Source: Microbacterium enclense (GTDB taxonomy: Bacteria > Actinomycetota > Actinomycetes > Actinomycetales > Microbacteriaceae). From it: a stretch of 54,809 bases of DNA. The notes below the pieces were generated by a model that was given only the letters and a program-made list of their open reading frames with translations, made no database searches and was not told the DNA's origin. The stretch lies in the NCBI RefSeq assembly GCF_004022425.1, contig NZ_RBZY01000021.1:1-54809 (forward strand), written 5' to 3'. Of the stretch, positions 18,351-27,364 are shown piece after piece (positions within the stretch are counted from its first letter, which is position 1; each line of letters starts with the position of its first letter). Both the position numbers and the translations under genes were made by a program.

Positions 18351-18847
18351 TCGTCGCTTCCTGTCGTGATGAGGGGACGGATGGCCTCGGCGAGCGATCG
18401 AGCCGAGGCCTCCTGGGGTCGGAGATAGGTGTCGACGACGGTGTCGTCGTCGATGCGCCAACTGACGCGCGTCAGGCCGTCGCGCTCGACGACCCGGTCG
18501 ATGGCGACCGTCGCCTGAGCCGCGTCGACGAGACGGTCGCGGGTGAGCGCGATGCGGGGCTGACCCGGCAGGTCGAGGGCGATCCCGGCCGAGGTGACCG
18601 TGACGTCCACGCGGGAGCGGAAGCCGAGCCCGCGGATCGCGAGGCGTTCGAGGGGCTCGCCGTGACGCGTGGTCGCGACGTACAGGCCCGGGAACACACC
18701 CGTCTCCACGGCGCCGTCGGGAAGCTCCCCCACCGGGGCGGAGTAGCGCGCATCGCGCCGCGTTCGTCGGACCCACGCCCAGGCCAGGAGCGCGAGCGCG
18801 ACGGCCGCCACCCCCGCCATGACGAGCAGGGCGCCCTCGCGCGTCAC
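18347..18847 (-). CDS. Membrane-anchored PH-like domain protein of the pyr operon
   Basis: A 166-residue protein with one N-terminal membrane helix ([20 protein letters not shown]) followed by a soluble domain of alternating strands ([47 protein letters not shown]) that resembles bacterial PH domains. A membrane protein of this kind lies between pyrC and carA in other actinobacteria (Rv1382 position in Mycobacterium tuberculosis). Its function is unknown. The GTG start 18847 overlaps the pyrC stop (GTGA) and its own stop overlaps carA. Confidence 0.75.
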   Translation of the reverse strand: MTREGALLVMAGVAAVALALLAWAWVRRTRRDARYSAPVGELPDGAVETGVFPGLYVATTRHGEPLERLAIRGLGFRSRVDVTVTSAGIALDLPGQPRIALTRDRLVDAAQATVAIDRVVERDGLTRVSWRIDDDTVVDTYLRPQEASARSLAEAIRPLITTGSDE

Positions 18848-20166
18848 GCGAGCACCCCCGGAGTCTCGAGCACCGCACCGTCGACGACGGTGGGGATGCC
18901 GGTGCGGACCGTCCAGCGGATCTCGCCCGGCAGCTCGCGGCCGAGGTACGGCGAGTTCTTGCTCCGTCCACGGAGGTCGCCGAGCCCGAACGTGCGCGCG
19001 GGACGGGGGTCGTACAGGGTGAAGCTCGCGGGCTGGCCCGCGTGCAGCGGAGTGCCGTGGCCGTCGAGGCGGCCGATCTGCGCGGGCGTGCGCGACATCA
19101 CGCGCGCGACGTCGCTCCACTCGAGCAACCCGGTCTCGACCATGGCTCGGTGGACGACGCGCAGAGCGCTCTCCAGCCCGACCATGCCGTTCGCGGCGGC
19201 GGCCCACTCGCACGACTTCGCCTCGGCGGGGTGCGGCGCGTGGTCGGTCGCGACGATGTCGATCGTGCCGTCGGCCAGCCCCTCGCGGACGGCGAGGACG
19301 TCCTCCTCGCGGCGGAGCGGCGGGTTGACCTTGAACCGCGCGTCGTAGTCGCGGACCAGCTCGTCGGTCAGCAGCAGGTGGTGCGGCGTCACCTCTGCGG
19401 TGACGTTCACGCCGCGCTTCTTGGCCCAGCGGATGATGTCCACCGACCCCGCCGTCGACAGGTGGCACACGTGCAGGCGGGAGCCCACGTGCTCGGCGAG
19501 CAGGACGTCACGGGCGATAATCGACTCCTCGGCCACCGCCGGCCACCCGGTGAGCCCGAGCTCCGCCGAGACCGCGCCCTCGTTCATCTGAGCGCCCTCG
19601 GTGAGTCGCGGGTCCTGCGCGTGCTGCGCGATCACCCCGTCGAACGCTTTGACGTACTCCAGCGCTCGCCGCATGATCAGCGGGTCGAAGACGCAGAAGC
19701 CGTCGTCGCTGAACACGCGGACGCGGGCGCGCGAGTCGGCCATCGCGCCGAGTTCGGCGAGCCGCTCGCCCTTCTGGCCGACAGTGACGGCGCCGATGGG
19801 CTGCACGTGGACGTAGCCCGCGGCCTCGCCGAGGGCGAGTTCCTGCTCGACGACGCCGGCCGTGTCGGCCACGGGCGAGGTGTTCGGCATCGCGAAGACG
19901 GTGGTGAAGCCGCCGGCGGCCGCGGCCCGAGACCCGGTGGCGACCGTCTCGGACGCCTCGTACCCGGGCTCGCGGAGGTGCACGTGCAGGTCGACGAGGC
20001 CGGGAAGGGCGATGAGGCCGTCGGCATCCACGATCGTGGCACCGGGGTGCGAGAGGCCCGTCCCCGTCTCGGCGATGATGCCGTCGCGCACGAGCAGGTC
20101 GGTGGCATCCTGGCCCTCGATGCGCGCGCCGCGCACCAGCAGGGTGTGGGGGGTGGCGTGGCTCAT
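18844..20166 (-). CDS. pyrC: Dihydroorotase
   Basis: A 440-residue type I dihydroorotase, the zinc enzyme closing carbamoyl-aspartate to dihydroorotate. [15 protein letters not shown] holds the first metal histidines; the segment with AQHAQD and [13 protein letters not shown] gives further ligands, and [12 protein letters not shown] the catalytic Asp. [12 protein letters not shown] is the C-terminal signature. It overlaps pyrB by 4 bases upstream (ATGA) and the PH-like gene downstream. Confidence 0.97.
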   Translation of the reverse strand: MSHATPHTLLVRGARIEGQDATDLLVRDGIIAETGTGLSHPGATIVDADGLIALPGLVDLHVHLREPGYEASETVATGSRAAAAGGFTTVFAMPNTSPVADTAGVVEQELALGEAAGYVHVQPIGAVTVGQKGERLAELGAMADSRARVRVFSDDGFCVFDPLIMRRALEYVKAFDGVIAQHAQDPRLTEGAQMNEGAVSAELGLTGWPAVAEESIIARDVLLAEHVGSRLHVCHLSTAGSVDIIRWAKKRGVNVTAEVTPHHLLLTDELVRDYDARFKVNPPLRREEDVLAVREGLADGTIDIVATDHAPHPAEAKSCEWAAAANGMVGLESALRVVHRAMVETGLLEWSDVARVMSRTPAQIGRLDGHGTPLHAGQPASFTLYDPRPARTFGLGDLRGRSKNSPYLGRELPGEIRWTVRTGIPTVVDGAVLETPGVLA

Positions 20167-21131
20167 CGAAGGTCCTCTTTCTCGGAGTCGGTCCGCGCAC
20201 CCGCCAGCAGCAGGTACAGCACGGCCATACGCACGGAGACGCCGTTCGCCACCTGCTCGAGAACCGTCGAGCGCGGCGAGTCGGCGGCTTCGGCGGAGAT
20301 CTCCAGGCCGCGGTTCATCGGGCCCGGGTGTAGAACGATGCTACCGTCCGGCAGGGCGTCCAGGCGCCGCGCGTCGAGTCCGTAGCGGCGGGAATACTCC
20401 CGTTCAGTCGGGAAATACGCGGCGCTCATCCGCTCGAGCTGGATGCGGAGCATCATGAGCGCGTCCGGCCCCGCCGCGATCGCGCGGTCCAGGTCGTACT
20501 CGATATCGACCGGCCAGCCGCTGACGTCCTGCGGCACGAGTGTCGGCGGCGCGACGAGCGTGACGTGCGCACCGAGCGTGTGCAGGAGCCACACGTTCGA
20601 GCGCGCGACGCGCGAGTGCAGCACGTCGCCGACGATTGTGACCCGGATGCCGTCGAGCCCGCGGCCGCGGCTGTCGTCGCCGAACAGACGCTTGCGGATG
20701 GTGAACGCGTCCAGCAGGGCCTGCGTGGGGTGCGCGTGGGTGCCGTCTCCCGCGTTGACGACGCCGGCGCTGATCCACCCGCTCGTGGCGAGGGTGCGCG
20801 GAGCGCCGGAGGCTCCGTGGCGGATGACGACGGCATCCGCCCCCATCGCCTGGAGGGTCTGCGCGGTGTCCTGCAGCGATTCGCCCTTGCTGACGCTCGA
20901 GCCCTTCGCGGAGAAGTTGATGACGTCGGCGCTCAGCCGCTTCGCCGCCGCCTCGAACGAGATGCGCGTCCGGGTGGAGTCCTCGAAGAACAGGTTCACC
21001 ACGGTCTTGCCGCGGAGGGTCGGGAGCTTTTTCACCTCACGGCGCTGCGTGTCGGCCATGTCCTCGGCGACGTCGAGGATCTCTAGCGCCTCGGCGCGGG
21101 TGAGGTCGCGGGTGTCGAGCAGGTGCCTCAT
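20163..21131 (-). CDS. pyrB: Aspartate carbamoyltransferase catalytic subunit
   Basis: A 322-residue ATCase joining carbamoyl phosphate to aspartate, the committed step of pyrimidine synthesis. [15 protein letters not shown] is the carbamoyl-phosphate site; [14 protein letters not shown] and [16 protein letters not shown] follow, and [10 protein letters not shown] completes the aspartate site. No pyrI-like regulatory subunit is nearby, so control is expected through PyrR. ATG 21131 overlaps the pyrR stop by 4 bases (ATGA). Confidence 0.98.
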   Translation of the reverse strand: MRHLLDTRDLTRAEALEILDVAEDMADTQRREVKKLPTLRGKTVVNLFFEDSTRTRISFEAAAKRLSADVINFSAKGSSVSKGESLQDTAQTLQAMGADAVVIRHGASGAPRTLATSGWISAGVVNAGDGTHAHPTQALLDAFTIRKRLFGDDSRGRGLDGIRVTIVGDVLHSRVARSNVWLLHTLGAHVTLVAPPTLVPQDVSGWPVDIEYDLDRAIAAGPDALMMLRIQLERMSAAYFPTEREYSRRYGLDARRLDALPDGSIVLHPGPMNRGLEISAEAADSPRSTVLEQVANGVSVRMAVLYLLLAGARTDSEKEDLR

Positions 21132-21658
21132 GACTCGATCGTCACCTCCTCGATGCCGTCGACCTCGGCGAGGCGCACGTTCACGCGCTCCTCGCGGGCG
21201 GACGGGAGGTTCTTGCCGACGAAGTCGGGACGGATCGGCAGTTCGCGGTGACCCCGGTCGATGAGGGTCGCCAACCGCACGGCGGCCGGGCGCCCGATGT
21301 CCTGCAGCGCGTCGAGCGCTGCCCGGATGCTGCGGCCCGAGAACAGCACGTCGTCGATCAGGACGACGACCTTCCCGTCGATACCGCCCGCCGGAATGCG
21401 CGTCGTGTGCGGGGCGCGTGTGGGGTTGCGGTGCAGATCGTCGCGATACATCGTCACGTCGAGGGCACCGACCGGGACGGACGCGCCCCCGAACTCGCTG
21501 ATCAGCGGGCCGATGCGATCGGCGAGGGTGACACCGCGGGTCGGGATCCCGAGAAGGACGAGTCCTTCCGGTCCTTTGTTGGACTCCAGGATCTCGTGCG
21601 AGATGCGCGTCAAAGCGCGGGCGATGTCGGCATCGTGCATGACGGTGCGCGTACTCAT
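21128..21658 (-). CDS. pyrR: PyrR: pyr operon RNA-binding regulator / uracil phosphoribosyltransferase
   Basis: A 176-residue PyrR with the PRPP motif [18 protein letters not shown] near residue 95. PyrR binds UMP and a specific loop in pyr mRNA to lower expression when pyrimidines are plentiful, and also has weak uracil phosphoribosyltransferase activity. ATG 21658 is preferred to the in-frame GTG at 21682: GGGAG lies 8 bases upstream of the ATG, and the GTG falls inside the predicted PyrR-binding loop. First gene of pyrR-pyrB-pyrC-x-carA-carB-pyrF-gmk. Confidence 0.96.
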   Translation of the reverse strand: MSTRTVMHDADIARALTRISHEILESNKGPEGLVLLGIPTRGVTLADRIGPLISEFGGASVPVGALDVTMYRDDLHRNPTRAPHTTRIPAGGIDGKVVVLIDDVLFSGRSIRAALDALQDIGRPAAVRLATLIDRGHRELPIRPDFVGKNLPSAREERVNVRLAEVDGIEEVTIES

Positions 21659-21675
21659 CCGCTGCTCCCTTCTCC

Positions 21676-21687
21676 GCCTCACGGGAC
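21676..21687 (-). promoter_or_regulatory. Predicted PyrR-binding loop in the pyrR leader
   Basis: On the mRNA strand GTCCCGTGAGGC fits the PyrR consensus RUCCNGNGAGGY at every position. It ends 17 bases before the pyrR ATG and just ahead of the GGGAG ribosome binding site; the CCCC just upstream of the loop could pair with that GGG. The geometry suggests translational repression by PyrR, as reported for mycobacteria, and no antiterminator/terminator pair is seen. Confidence 0.75.
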
Positions 21688-21717
21688 GGGGTTAAAGGTT
21701 GCCGTGGTTCTGGATCG

Positions 21718-21723
21718 AGTCTA
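21718..21723 (-). promoter_or_regulatory. -10-like box of the pyr operon
   Basis: Minus-strand TAGACT, within TAGACTCGA, about 60 bases before the pyrR ATG. A start near 21711 gives a leader of about 50 bases carrying the PyrR loop. The same 9-mer precedes efp and the MBL/Rieske gene. Confidence 0.5.
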
Positions 21724-21773
21724 GCGGGTGTGGAGGACGGATGCCGGGCGCGCCGGGCTGTGCAGGAGGGGCT

Positions 21774-21788
21774 GCGCCGGAGCGGCGC
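21774..21788 (-). terminator. Weak hairpin after the DUF1345 gene
   Basis: GCGCC and GGCGC pair across 5 bases, 6 bases beyond the stop at 21794. A second GC-rich pairing lies just beyond. Terminator-like only. Confidence 0.3.
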
Positions 21789-21793
21789 GAGGA

Positions 21794-22423
21794 CTACCCC
21801 GACTGCGTCAGGCTGGTGATCAGGTTGATCGCCACGGCCAAGACGAAGGTCCCGTAGAAGTACGAGAGGAGGCCGTGCGCGAAAGCGATCCGTCGAGACG
21901 GGGTCGAGGATCGGGTGATGCTGCTCGAGCTGTACGACATGCCGATGTTGAACGCGGCATACGCGAAATCGCTGTAGGACGGCTCCTCCTCCTGGTTGAA
22001 GTCGAAGCGGTGTCGGTCGTCGAGGTAGTACATCCGGGCGTACTTGAACGCATAGACGGTGTTCATGACGGCCCAGGCGGCGACGACGCCGACGACCGCG
22101 AGGATCGCGCAGGCCGCGCCGATCGTGTCCCTCTGCTGGCTGCGGATGAGGGCGAGGACGACGCCGACGAGGCTGAGCAACGTCGCGCCGATGATCAGTG
22201 AATCGACCAGGCGGCGTGAGCGTTGCTCGTGCCGGGCCAGGTCGCGCGTCCGCTGCGGATCGGCGCGCCACGCGCCGGCCCACGCCCAGGTGAGGAAGAC
22301 GGCGGCCGCGACGGCCCACCCGATCAGCGGCGCGAGCTCGGGCGCACCCAGGATCACGGGAACCAAGGCGACGAGCACGCCGACGACGGCGGCGACCCCG
22401 GCCTTCACGGAGATGTGCGACAT
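21794..22423 (-). CDS. DUF1345 family integral membrane protein
   Basis: A 209-residue protein with about five membrane helices ([77 protein letters not shown] and the C-terminal [17 protein letters not shown]). The loop [37 protein letters not shown], with its acidic YSDFAYAAF part, is typical of DUF1345. Function unknown. ATG 22423 has GGAAGGGG upstream and is preferred over a longer in-frame reading. First gene of a three-gene block between pyrR and nusB. Confidence 0.8.
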   Translation of the reverse strand: MSHISVKAGVAAVVGVLVALVPVILGAPELAPLIGWAVAAAVFLTWAWAGAWRADPQRTRDLARHEQRSRRLVDSLIIGATLLSLVGVVLALIRSQQRDTIGAACAILAVVGVVAAWAVMNTVYAFKYARMYYLDDRHRFDFNQEEEPSYSDFAYAAFNIGMSYSSSSITRSSTPSRRIAFAHGLLSYFYGTFVLAVAINLITSLTQSG

Positions 22424-22548
22424 GGATGCCCCTTCCGGCGATGAGGCATGCACGCTCGCATCGCTCGCCGGGAGCCGCGTACGGCCTTGACAACTCCCGC
22501 GCTTCTTCTCGGGCATGCGCTGCTCGGGCCGGGGCAGCCGGCGCGGCG

Positions 22549-22614
22549 GGAGGAGATTCGGCGGTCGGAGGACGGATGCCGCGGATGCGGTCCTCCCCCG
22601 GAGGAATCTCCTCC
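22549..22614 (-). terminator. Large nested hairpin after the MBL/Rieske gene
   Basis: Outer arms GGAGGAGATTC (22549-22559) and GAATCTCCTCC (22604-22614) are perfect; inner arms GGAGGAC (22567-22573) and GTCCTCC (22590-22596) nest within them. It starts 15 bases past the stop at 22629. The rest of the 205-base gap shows nothing else recognisable. Confidence 0.65.
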
Positions 22615-22628
22615 GCTCCCGCGGGGCG

Positions 22629-24212
22629 TCAGCCCGCGGCGACCTCCGCGGCGGCGCGCTCGGCGGCGGCGCGCTCCCCGCTCGGCGTCGAGCGGATCGG
22701 GTGACCCGTGGTCGTCAGGCAGCGGCCCGTGGCAAGGTCCCACTTCCAGTCATGCAGCGAGCACGTCAGCACACCGTCCTCGATCTTGCCGGTCTTGGTC
22801 AGGTCGGCGCGGAGGTGCGGGCAGCGGCGCTGCACGGTCCAGCCGTCGATCTCGGCATCCTCGGTCTGGTCGGACTGCTCGGCGTACCAGTTCTCGACGT
22901 ACTCGATGCGGTCGCGCGACAGGCACTTCAGGAACGTCGTGAGGAACTCGTTGAACTTGCCCGAGCGGCCCACCTCGAACTGCATCGACAGGAAGATCGA
23001 GTTCGACCAGTCGATCTCGTGGTCGCGGATGTTCGTCGACACCAGGTCGGCGGGGATCGTGTACCAGTAGATGCACTCCTCGCCCGCGTACTCGCGCACC
23101 TTCGCCTTCGGGAAGTCCACGACCATGTCGAGCTCGCCGATGCGGAAGCGCACCAGTCCGCCCACGCCGTTGCGGATCGTGCGGGCGCGGCGCAGCAGCG
23201 GCTCCCACCACTCCTTCAGCGCCGCGAGCATCTCGGCAGGCGGGATGATCTCGGCACGGGATGCCTCTTCCGCCTGGATCTCGGGCTGGCGGCTGTCGCG
23301 CTGCTCGGCGAGGTAGTCCCACTTGTCGCCGAAGATCCGGTCGATCTCGGCATCAGTGAAGAGGGTCTGCGTGACGGTGACGTCGGACCCGTGCACCTCG
23401 ACCTCGGTCCCGGGAAGGAACAGGTACCCGTTCTGGTCGGGGCGGAGTTCTTTCATGTGCGCGAGGAATTCGCGCTGGTCGGTGAAGATCGAGTCGTTCT
23501 CGAGGCCCGTGCCGTTGTAGCGGAAGAGCGCCTCGCGGAGGAACATCGGGGGTCCGGCCATGGGGAAGACGTGGGCGGCATCCACCTTCTCGATGTAGTA
23601 CATCGCGCGCTTGTTCTGCGCGTCGCGCTTGAGCTGCGCGAAGTTCTGCTTGGCGTCCTCGGGCAGGTCGTAGACCATCGGCCACCAGATCGCGCCGGAG
23701 ACCTGGGTGAAGTAGGCGTCGGGCTTGCCGAAGTCGAAGAGCTTCTCGAGGTCGAGCGGGTGGGAGTCGTTCTGATTCAGGATGGATGCCGTGCCGTCAT
23801 CGACCGACAGCGACGAGTCGCCGATCGGGCCGTCTGAGGGCGCGCGGAGCGGGGTGACCATGAGCTTCAGGTCGCCGAACTGCAGTGGAACACCGGCTTC
23901 GGTGCGCACGAGGTTCGTGTAGCCGAGGGCGAGGAGGTCTTGCTCGAGGTCGTCGGTCGGGTACTCCGGAAGCAGGACCCGGATCTCCTTCGAGACGTAG
24001 CGCTCGAGCATCGCCGGGTCGAAGTGGTCGCGGTGCCGGTGCGAGATGTAGAGGAAGTCGGCCCTGCCGAATCGCTCCCAGTCGAGCGCGCGGTTGTCGG
24101 GGAACGGGAACCACGAGCCGAAGAAGCTCGGACCGATCACGGGGTCGCAGAGGATGCTGCCGCCCGCGGTCTCGATGAACATTCCCGCGTGGCCGAGGCC
24201 GGTGATCTTCAT
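22629..24212 (-). CDS. Metallo-beta-lactamase fold hydrolase fused to a Rieske [2Fe-2S] domain
   Basis: A 527-residue protein. Residues 1-260 form an UlaG-like metallo-beta-lactamase fold starting MKITGLGHAGMFIE, with the metal motif HRHRDH at 58-63. The C-terminal 70 residues form a Rieske domain with CPH at 464-466 and CSLH at 484-487, the two Cys-His pairs that bind a [2Fe-2S] cluster. The middle (FRIGELDMVVDFPKAKVREY) is not recognised. The combination recalls CMP-N-acetylneuraminate hydroxylase and uncharacterised actinobacterial proteins such as Rv3818; an oxidoreductase or oxygenase role on an unknown substrate is inferred. CAGGAG precedes the ATG. Confidence 0.88.
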   Translation of the reverse strand: MKITGLGHAGMFIETAGGSILCDPVIGPSFFGSWFPFPDNRALDWERFGRADFLYISHRHRDHFDPAMLERYVSKEIRVLLPEYPTDDLEQDLLALGYTNLVRTEAGVPLQFGDLKLMVTPLRAPSDGPIGDSSLSVDDGTASILNQNDSHPLDLEKLFDFGKPDAYFTQVSGAIWWPMVYDLPEDAKQNFAQLKRDAQNKRAMYYIEKVDAAHVFPMAGPPMFLREALFRYNGTGLENDSIFTDQREFLAHMKELRPDQNGYLFLPGTEVEVHGSDVTVTQTLFTDAEIDRIFGDKWDYLAEQRDSRQPEIQAEEASRAEIIPPAEMLAALKEWWEPLLRRARTIRNGVGGLVRFRIGELDMVVDFPKAKVREYAGEECIYWYTIPADLVSTNIRDHEIDWSNSIFLSMQFEVGRSGKFNEFLTTFLKCLSRDRIEYVENWYAEQSDQTEDAEIDGWTVQRRCPHLRADLTKTGKIEDGVLTCSLHDWKWDLATGRCLTTTGHPIRSTPSGERAAAERAAAEVAAG

Positions 24213-24239
24213 GTCGCTCCTGTCCGTGAGAACCCATCG

Positions 24240-24245
24240 AGTCTA
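24240..24245 (-). promoter_or_regulatory. -10-like box of the MBL/Rieske gene
   Basis: Minus-strand TAGACT in the context TAGACTCGA, 27 bases before the ATG at 24212. The rest of the 101-base gap 24213-24313 has only GC-rich sequence after the helicase stop. Confidence 0.4.
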
Positions 24246-24313
24246 CGTGGCGACGGCTGGACGGGCGGTGGGTACAAGGTCCCGCACCGCGCGCGGCGCG
24301 TCAGCCGGCGCCG

Positions 24314-27262
24314 TCACCCGCCGAAGATGCCCCGAATGTCGTCGGCATCCAGCGCGTTCGCGAACGCCTCGCCGTCGTCGAGCACGGCACGAGACAGCGC
24401 CGCCTTCCGCTGCTGCAGTTCGAGCACCTTCTCCTCCACGGTGCCCGCGGCGATCAGGCGATACACGAATACGCTGTTCGTCTGCCCGATGCGGTGGGTG
24501 CGGTCGATGGCCTGCGTCTCGGCGGCGGGGTTCCACCACGGGTCAAGCAGGAACACGTACTCGGCCTCGACGAGCGTCAGGCCGAAGCCGCCGGCCTTGA
24601 GGCTGATGAGGAACACCGGGGCGTCTCCCCCGCGGAACCCCTCCACGACCTCGCCGCGCCGGGAGGTCGAGCCGTCGAGGTGCGCGTAGGCGAGGCCGGC
24701 GGCATCCAGGCGTTCCGCCGCGAGGTCGAGGAACGACGTGAACTGACTGAAGACCAGCGCGCGATGGCCCTCGGATGCCACCTCCACCAGACGTTCGAGC
24801 AGGATGTCGAGCTTCGCCGAGCCGAGGTGGGCGTCGCGCTCGTCGACGAGGCCGGGGGCGAGCGCGAGCATCCGCAGGAGCGTGATCGAGCGGAACACGA
24901 TGAAGCGCTGCCGGTCGAGGTCGTCGAGCAGGCCCAGCACCTTCTGCCTCTCGCGCTGCAGCACGCGGTCGTACAGCTCGCGGTGCGCGGGTGCGAGGGG
25001 GACGGCGATCGTCTGCTCCTGCTTCGGGGGCAGGTCGGCGGCCACCACGTCTTTCGTCCGGCGCAGCAGGAACGGCCGTACGCGCGAGCGCAGGCGCGCG
25101 AGGCTGCCGCGGCGGTGCGCCTCGGCCGCGTCCGCCGACAGCTCGGTCGGGGCGTCGGAGGGCAGCTGCTCGATAGCGCGGACGTACTCCTCGCGGAACC
25201 GTCGAGCGGAGGGATACAGGCCCGGTGCGGTGAGGGCGAGGAGCGCCCAGAGGTCGTCGAGGCCGTTCTCGATCGGGGTGCCCGTGACGGCGAAGACCGA
25301 GTCGGCGCGGAGCGCGGCGACCGCGCGGTGGATGCGCGTCGCGGGGTTCTTCACGAACTGCGCCTCGTCGAGCACGACCCCGGCCCACGCGGGAGCGGCG
25401 AACTCCGCGTCGTCCGTGCGCACGACGCCGTACGGCGCGACGACGACATCGGTGCCCTCGGCGAGCTGCGCGACGGTCCGCGTGCGCCGCACCGAGGTTG
25501 CCTCGACCGTCACGACGCGGAGGTCCGGCGCGAACCGCGCGGCCTCCGCGTCCCACGTCGGCAGCACGGACGTCGGCGCGACGACGAGCCAGGGTCGCCG
25601 CTCCCCCGCGGCCCGCGCGTGCGCGATGAGCGCGAGGATCTGCACGGTCTTGCCGAGACCCATGTCGTCGGCCAGGATGCCGCCGAGCCGGTGCGCGTGC
25701 AGCAGCGCGAGCCACGCCAGACCCTCCCGCTGGTACGGCCGGAGTTCGGCGCGGAACCCGGTCGGCGTCTGGACGGCGGGGACTTCGGAGACGTCGCGCA
25801 GCGCGCGCGCGAGGTCGCGCCACTCCGCGGCGGCGGCCGACTCGTCGGCGAGGTCTTCGAAGTCGCTCCACAGCGCGAGGTGGCGGCGCGGGATGCGGGG
25901 TCCGGTCTCCCACTCGTCGAGCTCGGCGGCCTCCTCGAGCAGATCCCGGAGGCGCTGCAGCGAGGGGTGCGCGAGCGAGAACCACGCCCCGTCGGAGAGC
26001 TTGATGCGCGTGCGCCCGCGCGAGAGCGCGGTGAAGAGCGTCCCGAACGGGATCGTCCGCCCGTCGATGACGACGACGATCCCGAGGTCGAACCAGTCAC
26101 GGTCGGGCGATGGCACCGCGGTGATGGTCAGCGACGGGTCGCCCCGCAGTTCGCGGAACGCCGGAACGGTTCCCCGCGTGACCACGCGCACGTCGTCGAG
26201 GAGGTCGAGGGCGGGAAGCACACGTGTCGCGAAGGCGGCGGCGTCGGCGTCGCGCAGGACCTCCCGGGCGCGCACCGGCAGGTCGGCCCGCTCGGCCCAG
26301 GTCGCCTCGACACGCCCCGCGATCTCGGCCTCGGCCCGGGCGTCGCGCTCCGCATCGGCGGGAAGGCCCCAGGCGGTGCGGATGGCGCCCGGATAGACCC
26401 AGTCCAGCGCGTACTCGACGGACTCGTCGTCGCGGTACGACACGGTCACCTCGAGCGTCGGGCGCGGCGGTGGCGGGGCGGGGACGCCCGGCGCCACGGC
26501 GAGCGGCACCCGCCTCGCCAGCCGCGGGTACGCCTCGGCGAGGAACTCCCCCGCGTCGTCGGACGGCACGAGCATCGGGCCGTCCGTGAGCAGCGTCGGC
26601 AGCGGGTCGGGCAGTGCAACGGGGCTCAGGGTCAACGGGATCGGGTCGCGGTCGACCTCGAACGAGAAGATCCCCGCCGTGCCGAGCGGCCGGACGTGTG
26701 CGGCATCCACGGCTCGTCCCTCGATCTCGATCGCCGCCGCGAGGCGCAGCGCGCCGCCGCCGCCGGGCTCGACCGAGACGCGCGCCGTCGCCTCCCCCGC
26801 GAGACGCACACTCTGCTGCGCATGCATCGGGACGAGCGGGATGCCGAGCCCCGCCGCCGCGCGCAGGTGCGGCCACAGCAGGGGTGAGGCGATCGTGTCG
26901 AGGGCGACGGTGTCGCTGGCCGCGACGAAGGGACCCGTCGTGCGCATCGCTTGCGCGAGCGCGTGCAGCTCGGCGAACCAGCCGACGTGCGCCGGGTCGA
27001 AACGGCCGGTGGACCGGCGGACCGCGTCCCACGTGGCATCCGCCCGGATCCAGCTCTCGCGCGCACCGCGCACGAGCGGCCGGGCGACGAGCTGCAGATC
27101 CTCCTGCCGACGCGCGAGCATACGGGGCGTGACCGGGTCGACGGACCGCGCCTCCCACCGGGACGGGTCGTACGCCTCGCGCTGGCGCAGCTCGATCCCG
27201 AGCGCGAGCGCGTCGAAGCCGGCGCGGCCGGCCCCGCCGAGCAGGGTGCGCCAGTCGCTCAT
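24314..27262 (-). CDS. SNF2-family DNA-dependent ATPase / helicase
   Basis: A 982-residue protein. The C-terminal half is a complete SNF2 engine: LRPYQREGLAWLALL, Walker A DDMGLGKTVQ near residue 530, DEAQ box near 633, TGTPIENGLDDLWALL, and motif VI QAIDRTHRIGQ near 940. The N-terminal 490 residues, rich in Arg, Ala and Asp, are not recognised; no zinc finger or SWIM motif is seen. Bacterial SNF2 proteins remodel protein-DNA or RNA polymerase complexes and some belong to defence systems. AGGAT precedes the ATG. No partner nuclease or methylase gene is adjacent. Confidence 0.93.
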   Translation of the reverse strand: MSDWRTLLGGAGRAGFDALALGIELRQREAYDPSRWEARSVDPVTPRMLARRQEDLQLVARPLVRGARESWIRADATWDAVRRSTGRFDPAHVGWFAELHALAQAMRTTGPFVAASDTVALDTIASPLLWPHLRAAAGLGIPLVPMHAQQSVRLAGEATARVSVEPGGGGALRLAAAIEIEGRAVDAAHVRPLGTAGIFSFEVDRDPIPLTLSPVALPDPLPTLLTDGPMLVPSDDAGEFLAEAYPRLARRVPLAVAPGVPAPPPPRPTLEVTVSYRDDESVEYALDWVYPGAIRTAWGLPADAERDARAEAEIAGRVEATWAERADLPVRAREVLRDADAAAFATRVLPALDLLDDVRVVTRGTVPAFRELRGDPSLTITAVPSPDRDWFDLGIVVVIDGRTIPFGTLFTALSRGRTRIKLSDGAWFSLAHPSLQRLRDLLEEAAELDEWETGPRIPRRHLALWSDFEDLADESAAAAEWRDLARALRDVSEVPAVQTPTGFRAELRPYQREGLAWLALLHAHRLGGILADDMGLGKTVQILALIAHARAAGERRPWLVVAPTSVLPTWDAEAARFAPDLRVVTVEATSVRRTRTVAQLAEGTDVVVAPYGVVRTDDAEFAAPAWAGVVLDEAQFVKNPATRIHRAVAALRADSVFAVTGTPIENGLDDLWALLALTAPGLYPSARRFREEYVRAIEQLPSDAPTELSADAAEAHRRGSLARLRSRVRPFLLRRTKDVVAADLPPKQEQTIAVPLAPAHRELYDRVLQRERQKVLGLLDDLDRQRFIVFRSITLLRMLALAPGLVDERDAHLGSAKLDILLERLVEVASEGHRALVFSQFTSFLDLAAERLDAAGLAYAHLDGSTSRRGEVVEGFRGGDAPVFLISLKAGGFGLTLVEAEYVFLLDPWWNPAAETQAIDRTHRIGQTNSVFVYRLIAAGTVEEKVLELQQRKAALSRAVLDDGEAFANALDADDIRGIFGG

Positions 27263-27292
27263 GCGGCGATCCTGCCAGGAGCGTTCCTGCGT

Positions 27293-27348
27293 GAGTCGCC
27301 AGGATTTGTCGCCTCAGCGACCGCGGAAGCGACAAATCCTGGCGACTC
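27293..27348. repeat. Perfect 20-bp intergenic inverted repeat
   Basis: GAGTCGCCAGGATTTGTCGC (27293-27312) and its exact reverse complement (27329-27348) flank a 16-base loop; pairing continues outward with one mismatch. It fills most of the gap between the nusB stop (27365) and the helicase start. A related, decayed copy is at 41284-41347. Confidence 0.85.
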
Positions 27349-27364
27349 GCGCGTCACCGGCACG

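Noticed and set aside
24494..26887. A 797-codon plus-strand frame antisense to the SNF2 helicase
   Set aside because: A mirror frame of a GC-rich gene; Arg/Gly/Val-rich with no domain, ribosome binding site or promoter.
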